From the NCBI GenBank assembly GCA_964450955.1, contig CAYVFI010000056.1, positions 1 through 29,427 of the forward strand: a stretch of 29,427 nucleotides of DNA. Direction: 5' to 3'. Source of the stretch: CAYNWT01 sp964450955. Lineage in GTDB: Bacteria > Planctomycetota > Planctomycetia > Planctomycetales > Planctomycetaceae. The stretch's first letter is position 1; each line of letters begins with the position of its first letter. Shown here piece after piece: positions 7,465 through 14,971 of the stretch. Made by a program: the position numbers and the translations under genes. The notes beneath the pieces are model-generated. The model ran no database searches and had not been told where the DNA came from. It saw only the letters and a list, made by a program, of their open reading frames with translations.

Positions 7465-8532
7465 GTGAAACCGAACAACGAATCATCTCTGCCACCCTGT
7501 AAACGAATGGTGATCCTTACCGAGGGTTCAACCATTCCGGCGAAAGCAAAAACGGCGATGAGCCTGCTGCGGTACCGTGGTGACGATGTCATTGCGGTTC
7601 TGGACAGCCACACAGCGGGCCGCACAACCGGCGACGTGCTGGGCATGGGTGGAGACACGCCGATCGTGGCTTCGCTGTCAGAAGTTGAAGCAGCAGATTC
7701 GCTGGTGGGTGGAACCGCAACGCCCGGCGGCAGAATTCCGCCAGAGTGGCGGCCGATTTTCATTGAAGCAATTCAACGCAAACTTGATGTCGTGTCGGGT
7801 CTGCACGACTTCATCAGCCTGAACGCTGAACTTGTTGCGCTTGCGAACCAGCACGGCGTGCGATTGGTCGATGTGCGGCGAAATAACCAACGTGAGACGG
7901 GCAACGCGGTATCGTTTAATCCGGATTGCGTCCGTATTCACACCGTGGGCAACGACTGTAGCGTCGGCAAGATGGTCACGGCTCTGGAGATTCAACAAGG
8001 CCTCGCTGATCGTGGGTTGGACGCTAAATTCGCAGCTACAGGGCAGACCGGAATCATGATTGCCGGTGATGGTATTCCGATTGATTGCGTCGTTTCCGAC
8101 TTCGTCAATGGCGCAGCAGAACGGTTGGTGCTGGACAGGCAGGACCACGACTACCTGGTAATCGAAGGCCAGGCCAGCATCATCAATCCGCGATTTTCGG
8201 CCGTCACCGTCGGACTGTTACACGGGTGTGCGCCGGATGGCGTTGTGCTGTGTTGTGAAGTCGGGCGGGAATCGATGAAAGGGCTGGAACACGTTCCCAC
8301 CATGCCCATCGAACGGGTCAAACCGCTTGTCGAAGCACTGGCCTCAGCCCGGCACCCCTGCCGCGCGATTGGGGTTTCAATTAACACGCGGATGGTTGAC
8401 GAACAGGCGGCCGAACTGGAACGCGAGCGCTTGCGGTCGGAACTTGGCCTGCCGGTTTGCGATGTCTATCGTCACGGGCCGGACGAACTAGTGGATGCCG
8501 CCATGCAGCTGCGCAGGGAGCTGGGCAGATGA
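7465..8532 (+). CDS. dgcN: DUF1611 / DgcN-like protein, putative D-glutamate N-acetyltransferase
   Basis: A 355-aa protein with the two parts of the DUF1611 family. The N-terminal Rossmann-like part has VILTEGSTIPAKAKTAMSLLRYR...VIAVLDS (16-48). The C-terminal P-loop part has HTVGNDCSVGKMVTALEI (159-176), TGQTGIMIAGDGIPIDC, DYLVIEGQASIINP, and LLHGCAPDGVVLCCEVGRE. DgcN proteins have been described as D-glutamate N-acetyltransferases that feed N-acetyl-D-glutamate to the DgcA racemase. The following gene is an enolase-superfamily epimerase that overlaps the stop by four bases, the expected dgcN-dgcA arrangement. The chosen GTG at 7465 has GGAA a few bases upstream. The ATG at 7507 (residue 15) is a real alternative, because homology begins only there. 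Confidence 0.82.
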   Translation: MKPNNESSLPPCKRMVILTEGSTIPAKAKTAMSLLRYRGDDVIAVLDSHTAGRTTGDVLGMGGDTPIVASLSEVEAADSLVGGTATPGGRIPPEWRPIFIEAIQRKLDVVSGLHDFISLNAELVALANQHGVRLVDVRRNNQRETGNAVSFNPDCVRIHTVGNDCSVGKMVTALEIQQGLADRGLDAKFAATGQTGIMIAGDGIPIDCVVSDFVNGAAERLVLDRQDHDYLVIEGQASIINPRFSAVTVGLLHGCAPDGVVLCCEVGRESMKGLEHVPTMPIERVKPLVEALASARHPCRAIGVSINTRMVDEQAAELERERLRSELGLPVCDVYRHGPDELVDAAMQLRRELGR

Positions 8533-9575
8533 AGCTCACGCTGCACCGGCTTGTGTTGCCACTTCAACACGAATTCCGCATCGCGCGCGGTGGTCGGACG
8601 CAGCAGCATTCTTTGATTGTCGAATTGGCCAGTGGCCAGCACATTGGTCTGGGTGAAGTGACGGCCAACCCGTACTACGGGCAGTCGATTGCAGGTATCG
8701 CGGCCGCGATTGAATCGGTGCGGGATGTTGTCGAAGCGTACGCGTTCGGTTCGCCGGAGAGTTTGTGGGACGTGTTGAATGTTAGATTGCCGGACGACAA
8801 GTTCGCTTTGAACGCAATCGATCTTGCGGCTCACGATTTGTTCGGCCGAATTCAGGGTCAGCCACTGCATAAACTTTGGGGCCTGGACATCACGTCGGTG
8901 GTCGATTCCAGCTACACCATTGGGCTGGGTACCATTGATGAGATGGTTGCGAAACTGGACGAACGCCCCGACTGGCCGTGTTACAAAATTAAACTGGGCA
9001 CATCCGACGACATCAACATTGTGCGAGCCTTAAGAAAGCGAACCGATGCAGTTTTCAGGGTCGATGCCAATTGTGGTTGGACCGCGATCCAGGCCATCGA
9101 AAACTCGCGCACGCTTAAAACGCTGGGTGTTGAGTTCATCGAACAGCCACTACCGGCCGACGCGCCGATTGCCGAACAGCAGCGTGTGGCCGATCGATCG
9201 GCTTTACCAATTATTGCGGATGAAAGTTGCCTGACGGAAAGCGACGTTGCCCGGTGCCGTGGATTGTTTGACGGGGTGAATGTCAAACTATCGAAGTGCG
9301 GCGGTCTCACGCCCGGCCTGCGCATGCTGCGGGAAGCGCGTGCGATGGGGTTAAAGACGATGCTTGGATGTATGGTCGAAAGTTCTGTCGGCATTTCGGC
9401 CGCGGCGCATTTGTTGCCGCTGTTGGACTACGCCGATCTTGATGGAGCCGTGCTGTTGCGTGACGAACCGGCAAGCGGTGTTCGGATTAAGAACGGCCGC
9501 GTTGTGTTTGCAGATGGGGCGGGTTCCGGGGCGATGCTGGATCGAAACCGGCTGACTGAGTTCGCTGGCGATTAG
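8529..9575 (+). CDS. dgcA: Enolase-superfamily racemase/epimerase (DgcA-like or L-Ala-D/L-Glu epimerase-like)
   Basis: A 348-aa protein of the muconate-lactonizing-enzyme subgroup. Catalytic lysines are in YKIKLG (K153, K155) and NVKLSKCGGL (near 253-256). Metal ligands are D179 (FRVDANCGW), E205 (FIEQPLP) and D231 (IADES). The C-terminal motif YADLDGAVLL (301-310) contains the DxD found in dipeptide epimerases. The start is the ATG at 8529, with AGGGAG eight bases before it and an ATGA overlap with dgcN; a longer frame from 8457 would lie inside dgcN. Next to a DUF1611 gene, N-acetyl-D-glutamate racemase is the favoured role, but L-Ala-D/L-Glu epimerase in muropeptide recycling cannot be excluded from sequence alone. 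Confidence 0.85.
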   Translation: MKLTLHRLVLPLQHEFRIARGGRTQQHSLIVELASGQHIGLGEVTANPYYGQSIAGIAAAIESVRDVVEAYAFGSPESLWDVLNVRLPDDKFALNAIDLAAHDLFGRIQGQPLHKLWGLDITSVVDSSYTIGLGTIDEMVAKLDERPDWPCYKIKLGTSDDINIVRALRKRTDAVFRVDANCGWTAIQAIENSRTLKTLGVEFIEQPLPADAPIAEQQRVADRSALPIIADESCLTESDVARCRGLFDGVNVKLSKCGGLTPGLRMLREARAMGLKTMLGCMVESSVGISAAAHLLPLLDYADLDGAVLLRDEPASGVRIKNGRVVFADGAGSGAMLDRNRLTEFAGD

Positions 9576-9710
9576 TTGCGATTCCTGGTTGTCCGAAACC
9601 AATTGACGTGTTGCTGAACACGACCTGACCGCATTCCTGTTATCGCCTTGCCGGCTTCGATAGACTGCTCGGTCCGCACAAACCTGGCCGCACCCAATGG
9701 GCATTCTTAA

Positions 9711-11042
9711 ATGAAAATTGCACACCTTGATTGCTCAACCGGAATCGCGGGCGACATGACCGTTGCCGCGTTGGTGGATTGCGGCGTGGATGCCGATGCG
9801 ATCCGTTCGGGAATTGCATCACTAAAACTTCCGGGCGTGGAACTGAAAATAGAACCTGTCATTAAAAGCGGGTTCCGATCGACTTACGTTCGAGTCGAAC
9901 ATCCCGAACAGCACGCGCATCGGCATTTGTCGGACATCGCTGAAATTATCAACGGCGCGGATGCGATCACGGACGCTCAGAAGCAACTGGCGTTGCGAAT
10001 TTTCGAAGCTGTTGCCAAAGCCGAAGCGCACGTGCACGGTACGAGTATGCAACAGGTTCACTTTCACGAAGTGGGCGCGATTGATTCGATTGTTGACATT
10101 GTTGGTGCGGCGATTGGGTTTGATTTGCTGGGCGCGGGGCGTGTCACGTGTAGTCGTATTCCGACGGGCCGCGGCCAGGTTCATATTGCTCATGGAGTCT
10201 GTACGGTTCCGCCACCGGCCACTGCAGAATTGCTAAAAGGCATTCCGCTGTGGGACGTTCCCGTCGAAGCCGAACTCACAACTCCAACCGGCGCGGCAAT
10301 TGTGAAGACCGTCGTCGACCGGTTTGGCGACTTGCCGGCGATGAGCATCGATCAGGTTGGCTACGGTGCCGGAACGATGAACTTCCGCGACCGCGCGAAC
10401 GTACTGCGCATATTTGTTGGTTCGGTTGTCGCGTCGCCGGAAACTGATCAGGTCACGCTGCTGGAAACGAATCTGGACGATGTTTCTGCAGAGATCATCG
10501 GCCATACGACTCGCAAACTGCTGGAAGCCGGCGCGCTGGATGTGTTTACGGCGGCGATTCAGATGAAAAAAAACCGACCAGCCACAATGCTAAGCGTCAT
10601 TGTTCGACCGGCCGATGTGTCGAAACTGGAAGCGATTGTGTTTGATGAAACCGGGACGCTGGGTATCCGGCGGCACGTTATCGATCGTAGCGTACAACAC
10701 CGTGAAGAATGTTCTGTTGAGACGCCGTGGGGAACCGTTCGCGGGAAGCGGGGCTGGCGGAATGGCAGCGGTTCCACATTTAGTCCTGAGTTCGATGATT
10801 GTGCTCGAGTCGCAGCAGACAGCGGAACGCCGCTTCGAGAGATCTATCGCGCGGCTGAATCGGCCTATGAGAGGTTGGCTGATTCTGAAAACCGTGGCAG
10901 TTCAGCCGAATTAGGCCACAGTCACGACCACGACGGGCATCGCCACGACCATGACGGGCATACACACGACCACGACGGGCATCGCCACGACCACGACGGG
11001 CATCGCCACGACCATGACGGGCATCGCCACGACCACGGTTAG
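9711..11042 (+). CDS. larC: LarC, nickel-pincer cofactor (P2TMN) nickel chelatase, with His/Asp-rich tail
   Basis: A 443-aa protein. MKIAHLDCSTGIAGDMTVAALVD, HAHRHLSDI, QVHFHEVGAIDSIVDIVGAA, LLETNLDDVSAEIIGHTTRKLLEAGALDVF, MKKNRPATMLSVI and FDETGTLGIRRHVIDR are the standard LarC (DUF111) blocks in order. LarC inserts nickel into pyridinium-3,5-bisthiocarboxylic acid mononucleotide, the pincer cofactor of lactate racemase-type enzymes. In Lactiplantibacillus the two halves are joined by frameshifting; here they are one frame. The family fold ends near residue 395. Residues 405-443 are near-perfect HDHDGHR repeats that could bind or store Ni(II). No larA, larB or larE is in the window. The upstream gap is 135 bases and I see no clear promoter hexamers. 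Confidence 0.94.
   Translation: MKIAHLDCSTGIAGDMTVAALVDCGVDADAIRSGIASLKLPGVELKIEPVIKSGFRSTYVRVEHPEQHAHRHLSDIAEIINGADAITDAQKQLALRIFEAVAKAEAHVHGTSMQQVHFHEVGAIDSIVDIVGAAIGFDLLGAGRVTCSRIPTGRGQVHIAHGVCTVPPPATAELLKGIPLWDVPVEAELTTPTGAAIVKTVVDRFGDLPAMSIDQVGYGAGTMNFRDRANVLRIFVGSVVASPETDQVTLLETNLDDVSAEIIGHTTRKLLEAGALDVFTAAIQMKKNRPATMLSVIVRPADVSKLEAIVFDETGTLGIRRHVIDRSVQHREECSVETPWGTVRGKRGWRNGSGSTFSPEFDDCARVAADSGTPLREIYRAAESAYERLADSENRGSSAELGHSHDHDGHRHDHDGHTHDHDGHRHDHDGHRHDHDGHRHDHG
10923..11038 (+). repeat. 21-bp in-frame tandem repeat inside larC
   Basis: Five full copies of a 21-bp unit plus a partial sixth start at 10923, 10944, 10965, 10986, 11007 and 11028. Each encodes HDHDGHR, with one copy reading HDHDGHT. 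Differences are mostly synonymous (cac/cat, gac). The unit is a multiple of three, so copy-number changes would keep the frame. Confidence 0.9.
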
Positions 11043-11057
11043 TCGTTGATACGCCCG

Positions 11058-11093
11058 AAACAGGTGTCAAAGGCGTTCGTTTGCTGCCTGTTT
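11058..11093 (+). terminator. Terminator-like hairpin after larC, with an alternative pairing
   Basis: AAACAGG (11058-11064) pairs with CCTGTTT (11087-11093). An inner CAAA/TTTG stem lies across a 3x3 internal loop. No long T-run follows. AACAGGT (11059-11065) can instead pair with ACCTGTT at 11097-11103, so two mutually exclusive stems are possible. Confidence 0.35.
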
Positions 11094-11239
11094 GAAACCT
11101 GTTAACGTGTTCGATCGGCCGCGGTTAGACAGTATCGCTTCACATAATACGTTAAGCCCATGCGGCGATTGAGTCGCGGCAATCACAATCCCACGGCCCT
11201 GACGCCATAGCGTGAAGCAAAACGCTTCCGAGTCTACGA

Positions 11240-11962
11240 ATGAATGTTGATAAGTCCGGCGCACGCGTTCGTCAGATGTTTGGCGAAATTTCTGGCCGCT
11301 ACGATTTCCTAAACCACGTTCTCTCTGGTGGAACCGACATCTACTGGCGTTGGCGGACCGTCCGTTTGATTCGGCCTTCAGGCGCTGACCCGGTTCTGGA
11401 TGTCTGCACGGGAACCGGCGACCTGGCATTTGCGTGGCATCGGAAAGCTCAGGGTGCGAGGGTCGTTGGGGCAGACTTCACTTACGAAATGATTGAGATC
11501 GCGAACGACAAACGCGATCGTAAGCTGAAGGCCGATCAGCACAAGGAAGTGACGTTCCTTGAAGCCGACACACAGGAACTGCCGTTTGAATCAGATTCGT
11601 TTCAAATCGTTTCCGTCGCGTTCGGATTGCGCAATGTCAGTGATACGCATGTGGGTCTTCGTGAGATGACTCGAGTTTGCAAGCCGGGTGGACAGGTTGT
11701 GGTGCTGGAGTTCTCTGTGCCGCGGAACAAAGTATTCGGAGCTGTCTACGCCTGGTACTTCCGCAACATCCTGCCAAAGATCGGTCAGCTGCTGGCGCGG
11801 AATAGCCAGGCGGCTTACAACTACCTGCCGGCGTCGGTGTCCGAGTTTCCTCACGGTCAGGCGCTGGCCGACATTATGGGTGAGTGCGGCCTGACCGATG
11901 TGAAGTTCAAGCCGCTCACATTTGGCATTGCCACCATTTACTACGGCACAAAGCCCGGGTAG
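11240..11962 (+). CDS. menG: Demethylmenaquinone methyltransferase (MenG/UbiE)
   Basis: A 240-aa protein of the UbiE/COQ5 family, the usual length. VRQMFGEISGRYDFLNHVLSGGTDIYWRW (10-38) is the first family signature. PVLDVCTGTGDLA (51-63) is the SAM loop. AFGLRNVSD...REMTRVCKPGGQVVVLEFS (127-159) is the second signature. LPASVSEFPHG and FGIATIYYGTKPG close the protein as usual. It methylates demethylmenaquinone to menaquinone in the last step of the pathway, at the membrane surface. Planctomycetes use menaquinone, so MenG is the expected activity; a dual ubiquinone role is unlikely. The ATG at 11240 fits the family start, though the ribosome binding site is weak. No other men genes are in the window. 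Confidence 0.93.
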   Translation: MNVDKSGARVRQMFGEISGRYDFLNHVLSGGTDIYWRWRTVRLIRPSGADPVLDVCTGTGDLAFAWHRKAQGARVVGADFTYEMIEIANDKRDRKLKADQHKEVTFLEADTQELPFESDSFQIVSVAFGLRNVSDTHVGLREMTRVCKPGGQVVVLEFSVPRNKVFGAVYAWYFRNILPKIGQLLARNSQAAYNYLPASVSEFPHGQALADIMGECGLTDVKFKPLTFGIATIYYGTKPG

Positions 11963-12002
11963 ACCGCGCGGGGTTGGTGCTGTTTGACAAGCCGCAGGGG
12001 CA

Positions 12003-12779
12003 TCAAAGTTGAGGCCAGCCACCCGTGAGATAAATCGCGCCCCAGCCAAGAACCAGTGTGAGTCCCGCGATAATACCTGGGGTGAGCCGTCTTGTTTGCG
12101 ATGCGATTGGTGCTGGTGCTGGCACGTCGACCTGTTGTTCCATATGCCTGCGAACTGCCTGGTAGAATTTCCTGGCGTCATCTGGTTGCGGGAACGAACA
12201 TCCCAGCAGCACGCACCCCTGGTCGGGTCGTTCCCAGACGACGCGAGCCACAAACATGGTTCGAGGACGGTGATTGTCGTCCACTTCCAACAGCAAGCTC
12301 TCGCCGGGACCAAACGCAGCCTTTGTCGCAAGGCAAACACCGGTTCGCGAATAGTTAACGATTTCAGCCGGATAAGTTGAGTTTGGCGTCACGTCGCTTC
12401 TGACAATCGCCTTAACCCAAGTCGCCTCGCGCTCCGCATCAGGGCTTAGTACATTCGCGCTGCTAAGATTGGTCAGGAAGTCGTCAGCCAAAACATTGGC
12501 GAACTCGCAACCAGCGTCCCACTGGTTTGGCTCCATTTCATTGGCCCACTTAATCGTCGCGCGGAACCGTATGCAGGCGCCGCGGTATTGCAGCGAGAAC
12601 ATGACGCTTTCGCCGACTTGCGGTTGTTCGTCCATCGAAAAACCGATACCCCAACGCGACAGATCGCGTACGCGGACCGGAGTGGGGATGCCTGAGTCAT
12701 ACTGAATTGTTGCGACCAGCTGAGAGACGCCATTGTCGGAAACATTCAGACGGTCGCGGGTTCTTCGGTCACGAGACAT
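12003..12779 (-). CDS. Double PilZ-domain protein with C-terminal membrane helix
   Basis: A 258-aa protein with GGAG six bases before the ATG at 12779. The first PilZ-like domain (about 1-105) has the c-di-GMP motifs RxxxR (R6-R10 in DRRTRDR) and DxSxxG (DLSRWG, 39-44). A second PilZ-like domain (about 112-215) has NYSRTG in place of DxSxxG, and no clear RxxxR, so it probably does not bind the nucleotide in the same way. A linker rich in Pro/Ala leads to one C-terminal membrane helix (about 235-251). This suggests a membrane-tethered cytoplasmic c-di-GMP receptor. It ends 40 bases from menG in convergent orientation. It is divergent from a second, smaller PilZ-like gene, so the pair may share control. 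Confidence 0.82.
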   Translation of the reverse strand: MSRDRRTRDRLNVSDNGVSQLVATIQYDSGIPTPVRVRDLSRWGIGFSMDEQPQVGESVMFSLQYRGACIRFRATIKWANEMEPNQWDAGCEFANVLADDFLTNLSSANVLSPDAEREATWVKAIVRSDVTPNSTYPAEIVNYSRTGVCLATKAAFGPGESLLLEVDDNHRPRTMFVARVVWERPDQGCVLLGCSFPQPDDARKFYQAVRRHMEQQVDVPAPAPIASQTRRLTPGIIAGLTLVLGWGAIYLTGGWPQL

Positions 12780-12945
12780 CAGTCACTCCAAATCACACGG
12801 TGCACTGCCGTGGTGCCCTTGTGGGCCCATGTTTGGGTCATGGTCACTGTCAACAGCGGTATGGACCCGAATTGCAAACGGCTGTGTAATCCTAGGTTTC
12901 CCCCGGAATCCAGGAGACCAGCGTAGCCGAACCCATTACATTTTC

Positions 12946-12978
12946 TGACGTGGAACGTCACCGAACCGTTACGTTCGG
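12946..12978. promoter_or_regulatory. Two adjacent inverted repeats between the divergent PilZ-type genes
   Basis: TGACGT-GGA-ACGTCA (12946-12960) is followed directly by CCGAAC-cgttac-GTTCGG (12961-12978). Both are perfect 6-bp inverted repeats. The 298-bp region between the divergent starts (12779 and 13078) otherwise shows no clear hexamers. These repeats are candidate operators for a shared regulator, or RNA hairpins in the leader of the rightward gene. Confidence 0.4.
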
Positions 12979-13077
12979 AACTCGGCACGTTCTGTTCTCT
13001 GACGGTCACGCCGATTTCAACGATGGGTGTCCGTTTGCGACGTAGGTTTGGATTGAACCACAGGGCGAGGATGATCA

Positions 13078-13431
13078 ATGGAAACCAGCAGCTACTTCGG
13101 ACCAGAACGCCGTCATACACCGAGAGACAGCGGTCATTCGTTTGGCACCGTGTTCGTGCGCGTCAACAGCGCGTGGATGGCTCGGGAAGTCCTGATCCTC
13201 GACAGGAATGACGAGGCCATTCGGATTCGAACGCTACCAAATCTTAAGATGCACGACTTCCGCGTTCAGCTGGACGGCGAAGAGGCCATCTACGCCGGCG
13301 AGGTTAAGCGAGCCGAACAGCGCGGCGACTATTGGGAGTTCACTTTGACTCGAGGTCCGGCGCTTGGCCGCGACGCTTTGGAAGGTCAGCGAGTGATTTA
13401 CGACTTCCCTCGCACCGGCAGCGGCGTTTGA
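13078..13431 (+). CDS. Small PilZ-like protein, divergent
   Basis: A 117-aa soluble protein with GAGG seven bases before the ATG. The N-terminus FGPERRHTPRDSGHS contains RxxxR (R12-R16) in the ERRxxPR form often seen at the start of PilZ domains. The strand-rich remainder (VLILDRNDEAIRIRTLP, FRVQLDGEEAIYAGEVKRAE, DYWEFTLTRGP) would suit a small beta-barrel. The second c-di-GMP motif DxSxxG is missing, so nucleotide binding is doubtful. Its position, divergent from the double-PilZ membrane protein, supports a PilZ-like reading. A plain hypothetical protein is the alternative. Confidence 0.65.
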   Translation: METSSYFGPERRHTPRDSGHSFGTVFVRVNSAWMAREVLILDRNDEAIRIRTLPNLKMHDFRVQLDGEEAIYAGEVKRAEQRGDYWEFTLTRGPALGRDALEGQRVIYDFPRTGSGV

Positions 13432-13847
13432 GTGCGGCCGTGTTGGGACTTCGTGTGCGAGAGAGCTGCAGTCTTAATTTGTGTTCAGCGTAACGCTTCA
13501 ACAGGCTGGCTGGTCGCAAAACCAAACCAATCAATCAATCGTCCGTCGTCGGTTGTGGGTGTCGTGCTTGGCAGCGGCTTTCGTGTGCGAGATCGTTTTT
13601 ATGTTTGCCGGAGACCGTTAGCCGATATTTAAAGGCTACACACCACGCACCATGCGCCGCGCGGCGTTGCCTGGTTCTGATGAGTCTGTCTCTGGTGGCG
13701 TGATCGAGTCTGGCTGGCGATGTCTGCCGACTATTTTCAGGCGGCACTTTTCCGCAGCCAGCCGGCAGGGTCGGGCGTGGCGGCTACAGAGTTTTCCGTT
13801 GTTTGCTACATTGTCTGTTCACTTAGGGACAACAGCGAAAGGCAGAC
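13432..13847. other. Intergenic region upstream of the oxidoreductase (416 bp)
   Basis: No gene is supported. Small rightward frames at 13432-13632 and 13652-13948 have no ribosome binding site or familiar motif, and the second overlaps the oxidoreductase start. A 13-bp direct repeat, TTCGTGTGCGAGA, occurs at 13450-13462 and 13580-13592. A possible -10 (TACATT, 13807-13812) precedes the oxidoreductase but has no matching -35. Confidence 0.55.
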
Positions 13848-14918
13848 ATGGCGACAGGATTCGGGATCATCGGCTGTGGGATGATTGCTCATTATCACGC
13901 AAAGGCTATTGCCGATTTGCGTGGAGCGAAATTGGTCGGGTGCTTTAACCACACCACAAAGAAAGCAAAAGCGTTCGCGAAAGAGTACGACTGTCGTGCG
14001 TACGAATCGCTGGACGACATGCTGGCCGATCCGGATATCGACGTTGTCAACATCTGCACGCCCAGCGGGGCTCACATGGAACCTGGTATTGCGGCGGCAA
14101 GGGCCGGGAAGCATGTGGTTATCGAGAAGCCTTTGGAGGTGACCCTGAAGCGGTGCGACAAGATCATTGACGCGTGCAGGAAACACAGGGTCAGGTTGTG
14201 CACGATCTTCCCGTCGCGGTTTAGTGAAGTGAACCAGCTGATGAAGAAAGCGATCGACGACGGTCGATTTGGGAAACTAACGCTGGGTGATACGTTCGTG
14301 AAGTGGTGGCGGACGCAGGAATACTACGACAGTGGCGGATGGCGCGGCACGTATAAGCTGGACGGTGGCGGCGCGTTTATGAACCAGGCGATCCACAACG
14401 TGGACTTGTTGTACTGGTTCATGGGCGACATTGCGGAGGTTTCAGCGGTCTCCGGAACGCTGGCTCATAAGCGGATAGAGGTCGAGGACGTTGCTGTTGC
14501 CTGCGTTAAGTTTAAGAACGGCGCGTTGGGCGTTTTGGAAGCAACGACGGCGGCCTGGCCGGGGCTTCTGAAGAAGACAGAGATCCACGGCACGCAGGGT
14601 TCTGCGATTATCGAACAGGACCATTTGCTGATGTGGAATTTCCAGAAGAAGCTGGCCAAAGATAAAACGATCACGAAGAAGTTTGGAGCCAGGTCCGAAA
14701 GCAGCGGCGGTGCGGCGGACCCGGGAGCCATTTCCTACGCCGGACATTTGGCTCAACTGAAAGACTTTGTGAAGGCGATCAAGACCGGAACCAAACCAGC
14801 CGTTGACGGCCAGGAAGGCCGCAAGAGCGTCGAGATTATCCTGGCAATTTACAAAGCAGCGTGGTCTGGCAAACGTGTCACGTTGCCATTGAAGAGCGAC
14901 CCTAAACCACCAAAATAG
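13848..14918 (+). CDS. Gfo/Idh/MocA-family NAD(P)-dependent oxidoreductase
   Basis: A 356-aa cytoplasmic protein, with AAAGG five bases before the ATG. FGIIGCGMIAHYHAKAI (5-21) is the NAD(P)-binding Rossmann loop. VVNICTPSGAHMEPGIAAARAGKHVVIEKPLEV (66-98) contains the family EKP motif (93-95). LDGGGAFMNQAIHNVDLLYW (171-190) supplies the usual active-site His (H183) and Asp (D186). Family members oxidise or reduce sugars, inositols and amino-sugar derivatives, and planctomycete genomes hold many paralogues. The substrate cannot be assigned. No Tat or Sec signal is present, unlike many planctomycete members. It is a single-gene unit; the next gene is convergent. Confidence 0.92.
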   Translation: MATGFGIIGCGMIAHYHAKAIADLRGAKLVGCFNHTTKKAKAFAKEYDCRAYESLDDMLADPDIDVVNICTPSGAHMEPGIAAARAGKHVVIEKPLEVTLKRCDKIIDACRKHRVRLCTIFPSRFSEVNQLMKKAIDDGRFGKLTLGDTFVKWWRTQEYYDSGGWRGTYKLDGGGAFMNQAIHNVDLLYWFMGDIAEVSAVSGTLAHKRIEVEDVAVACVKFKNGALGVLEATTAAWPGLLKKTEIHGTQGSAIIEQDHLLMWNFQKKLAKDKTITKKFGARSESSGGAADPGAISYAGHLAQLKDFVKAIKTGTKPAVDGQEGRKSVEIILAIYKAAWSGKRVTLPLKSDPKPPK

Positions 14919-14929
14919 TGCCGCTCTTC
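14891..14929. terminator. Hairpin across the oxidoreductase stop codon
   Basis: GAAGAGCG (14891-14898) pairs perfectly with CGCTCTTC (14922-14929) around a 23-base loop that includes the stop codon (14916-14918). It lies between convergent genes and could end transcription from either side, but there is no T-run on either strand. Confidence 0.3.
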
Positions 14930-14971
14930 AGCCTGCAAAACGGACTCGCTGTCTGATCCACCAGGGACGGA

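Noticed and set aside
8457..8528. Upstream extension of the enolase-superfamily gene
   Set aside because: The extra residues overlap dgcN and do not resemble the family N-terminus; the ATG at 8529 has a good ribosome binding site.
10923..11038. CRISPR-like periodic array
   Set aside because: The 21-bp units are contiguous with no spacers and encode an in-frame protein repeat.
10780..11070. Antisense frame with RHGRGDARRGRGD repeats
   Set aside because: It is the reverse reading of the larC His/Asp repeat.
12779..13120. 113-residue leftward frame between the PilZ-type genes
   Set aside because: It overlaps the start of both better supported genes and has no recognisable motif.
13432..13632. 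66-residue frame after the small PilZ-like gene
   Set aside because: Starts at a GTG immediately after the previous stop, has no ribosome binding site, and has an unlikely Cys/Arg-rich composition.
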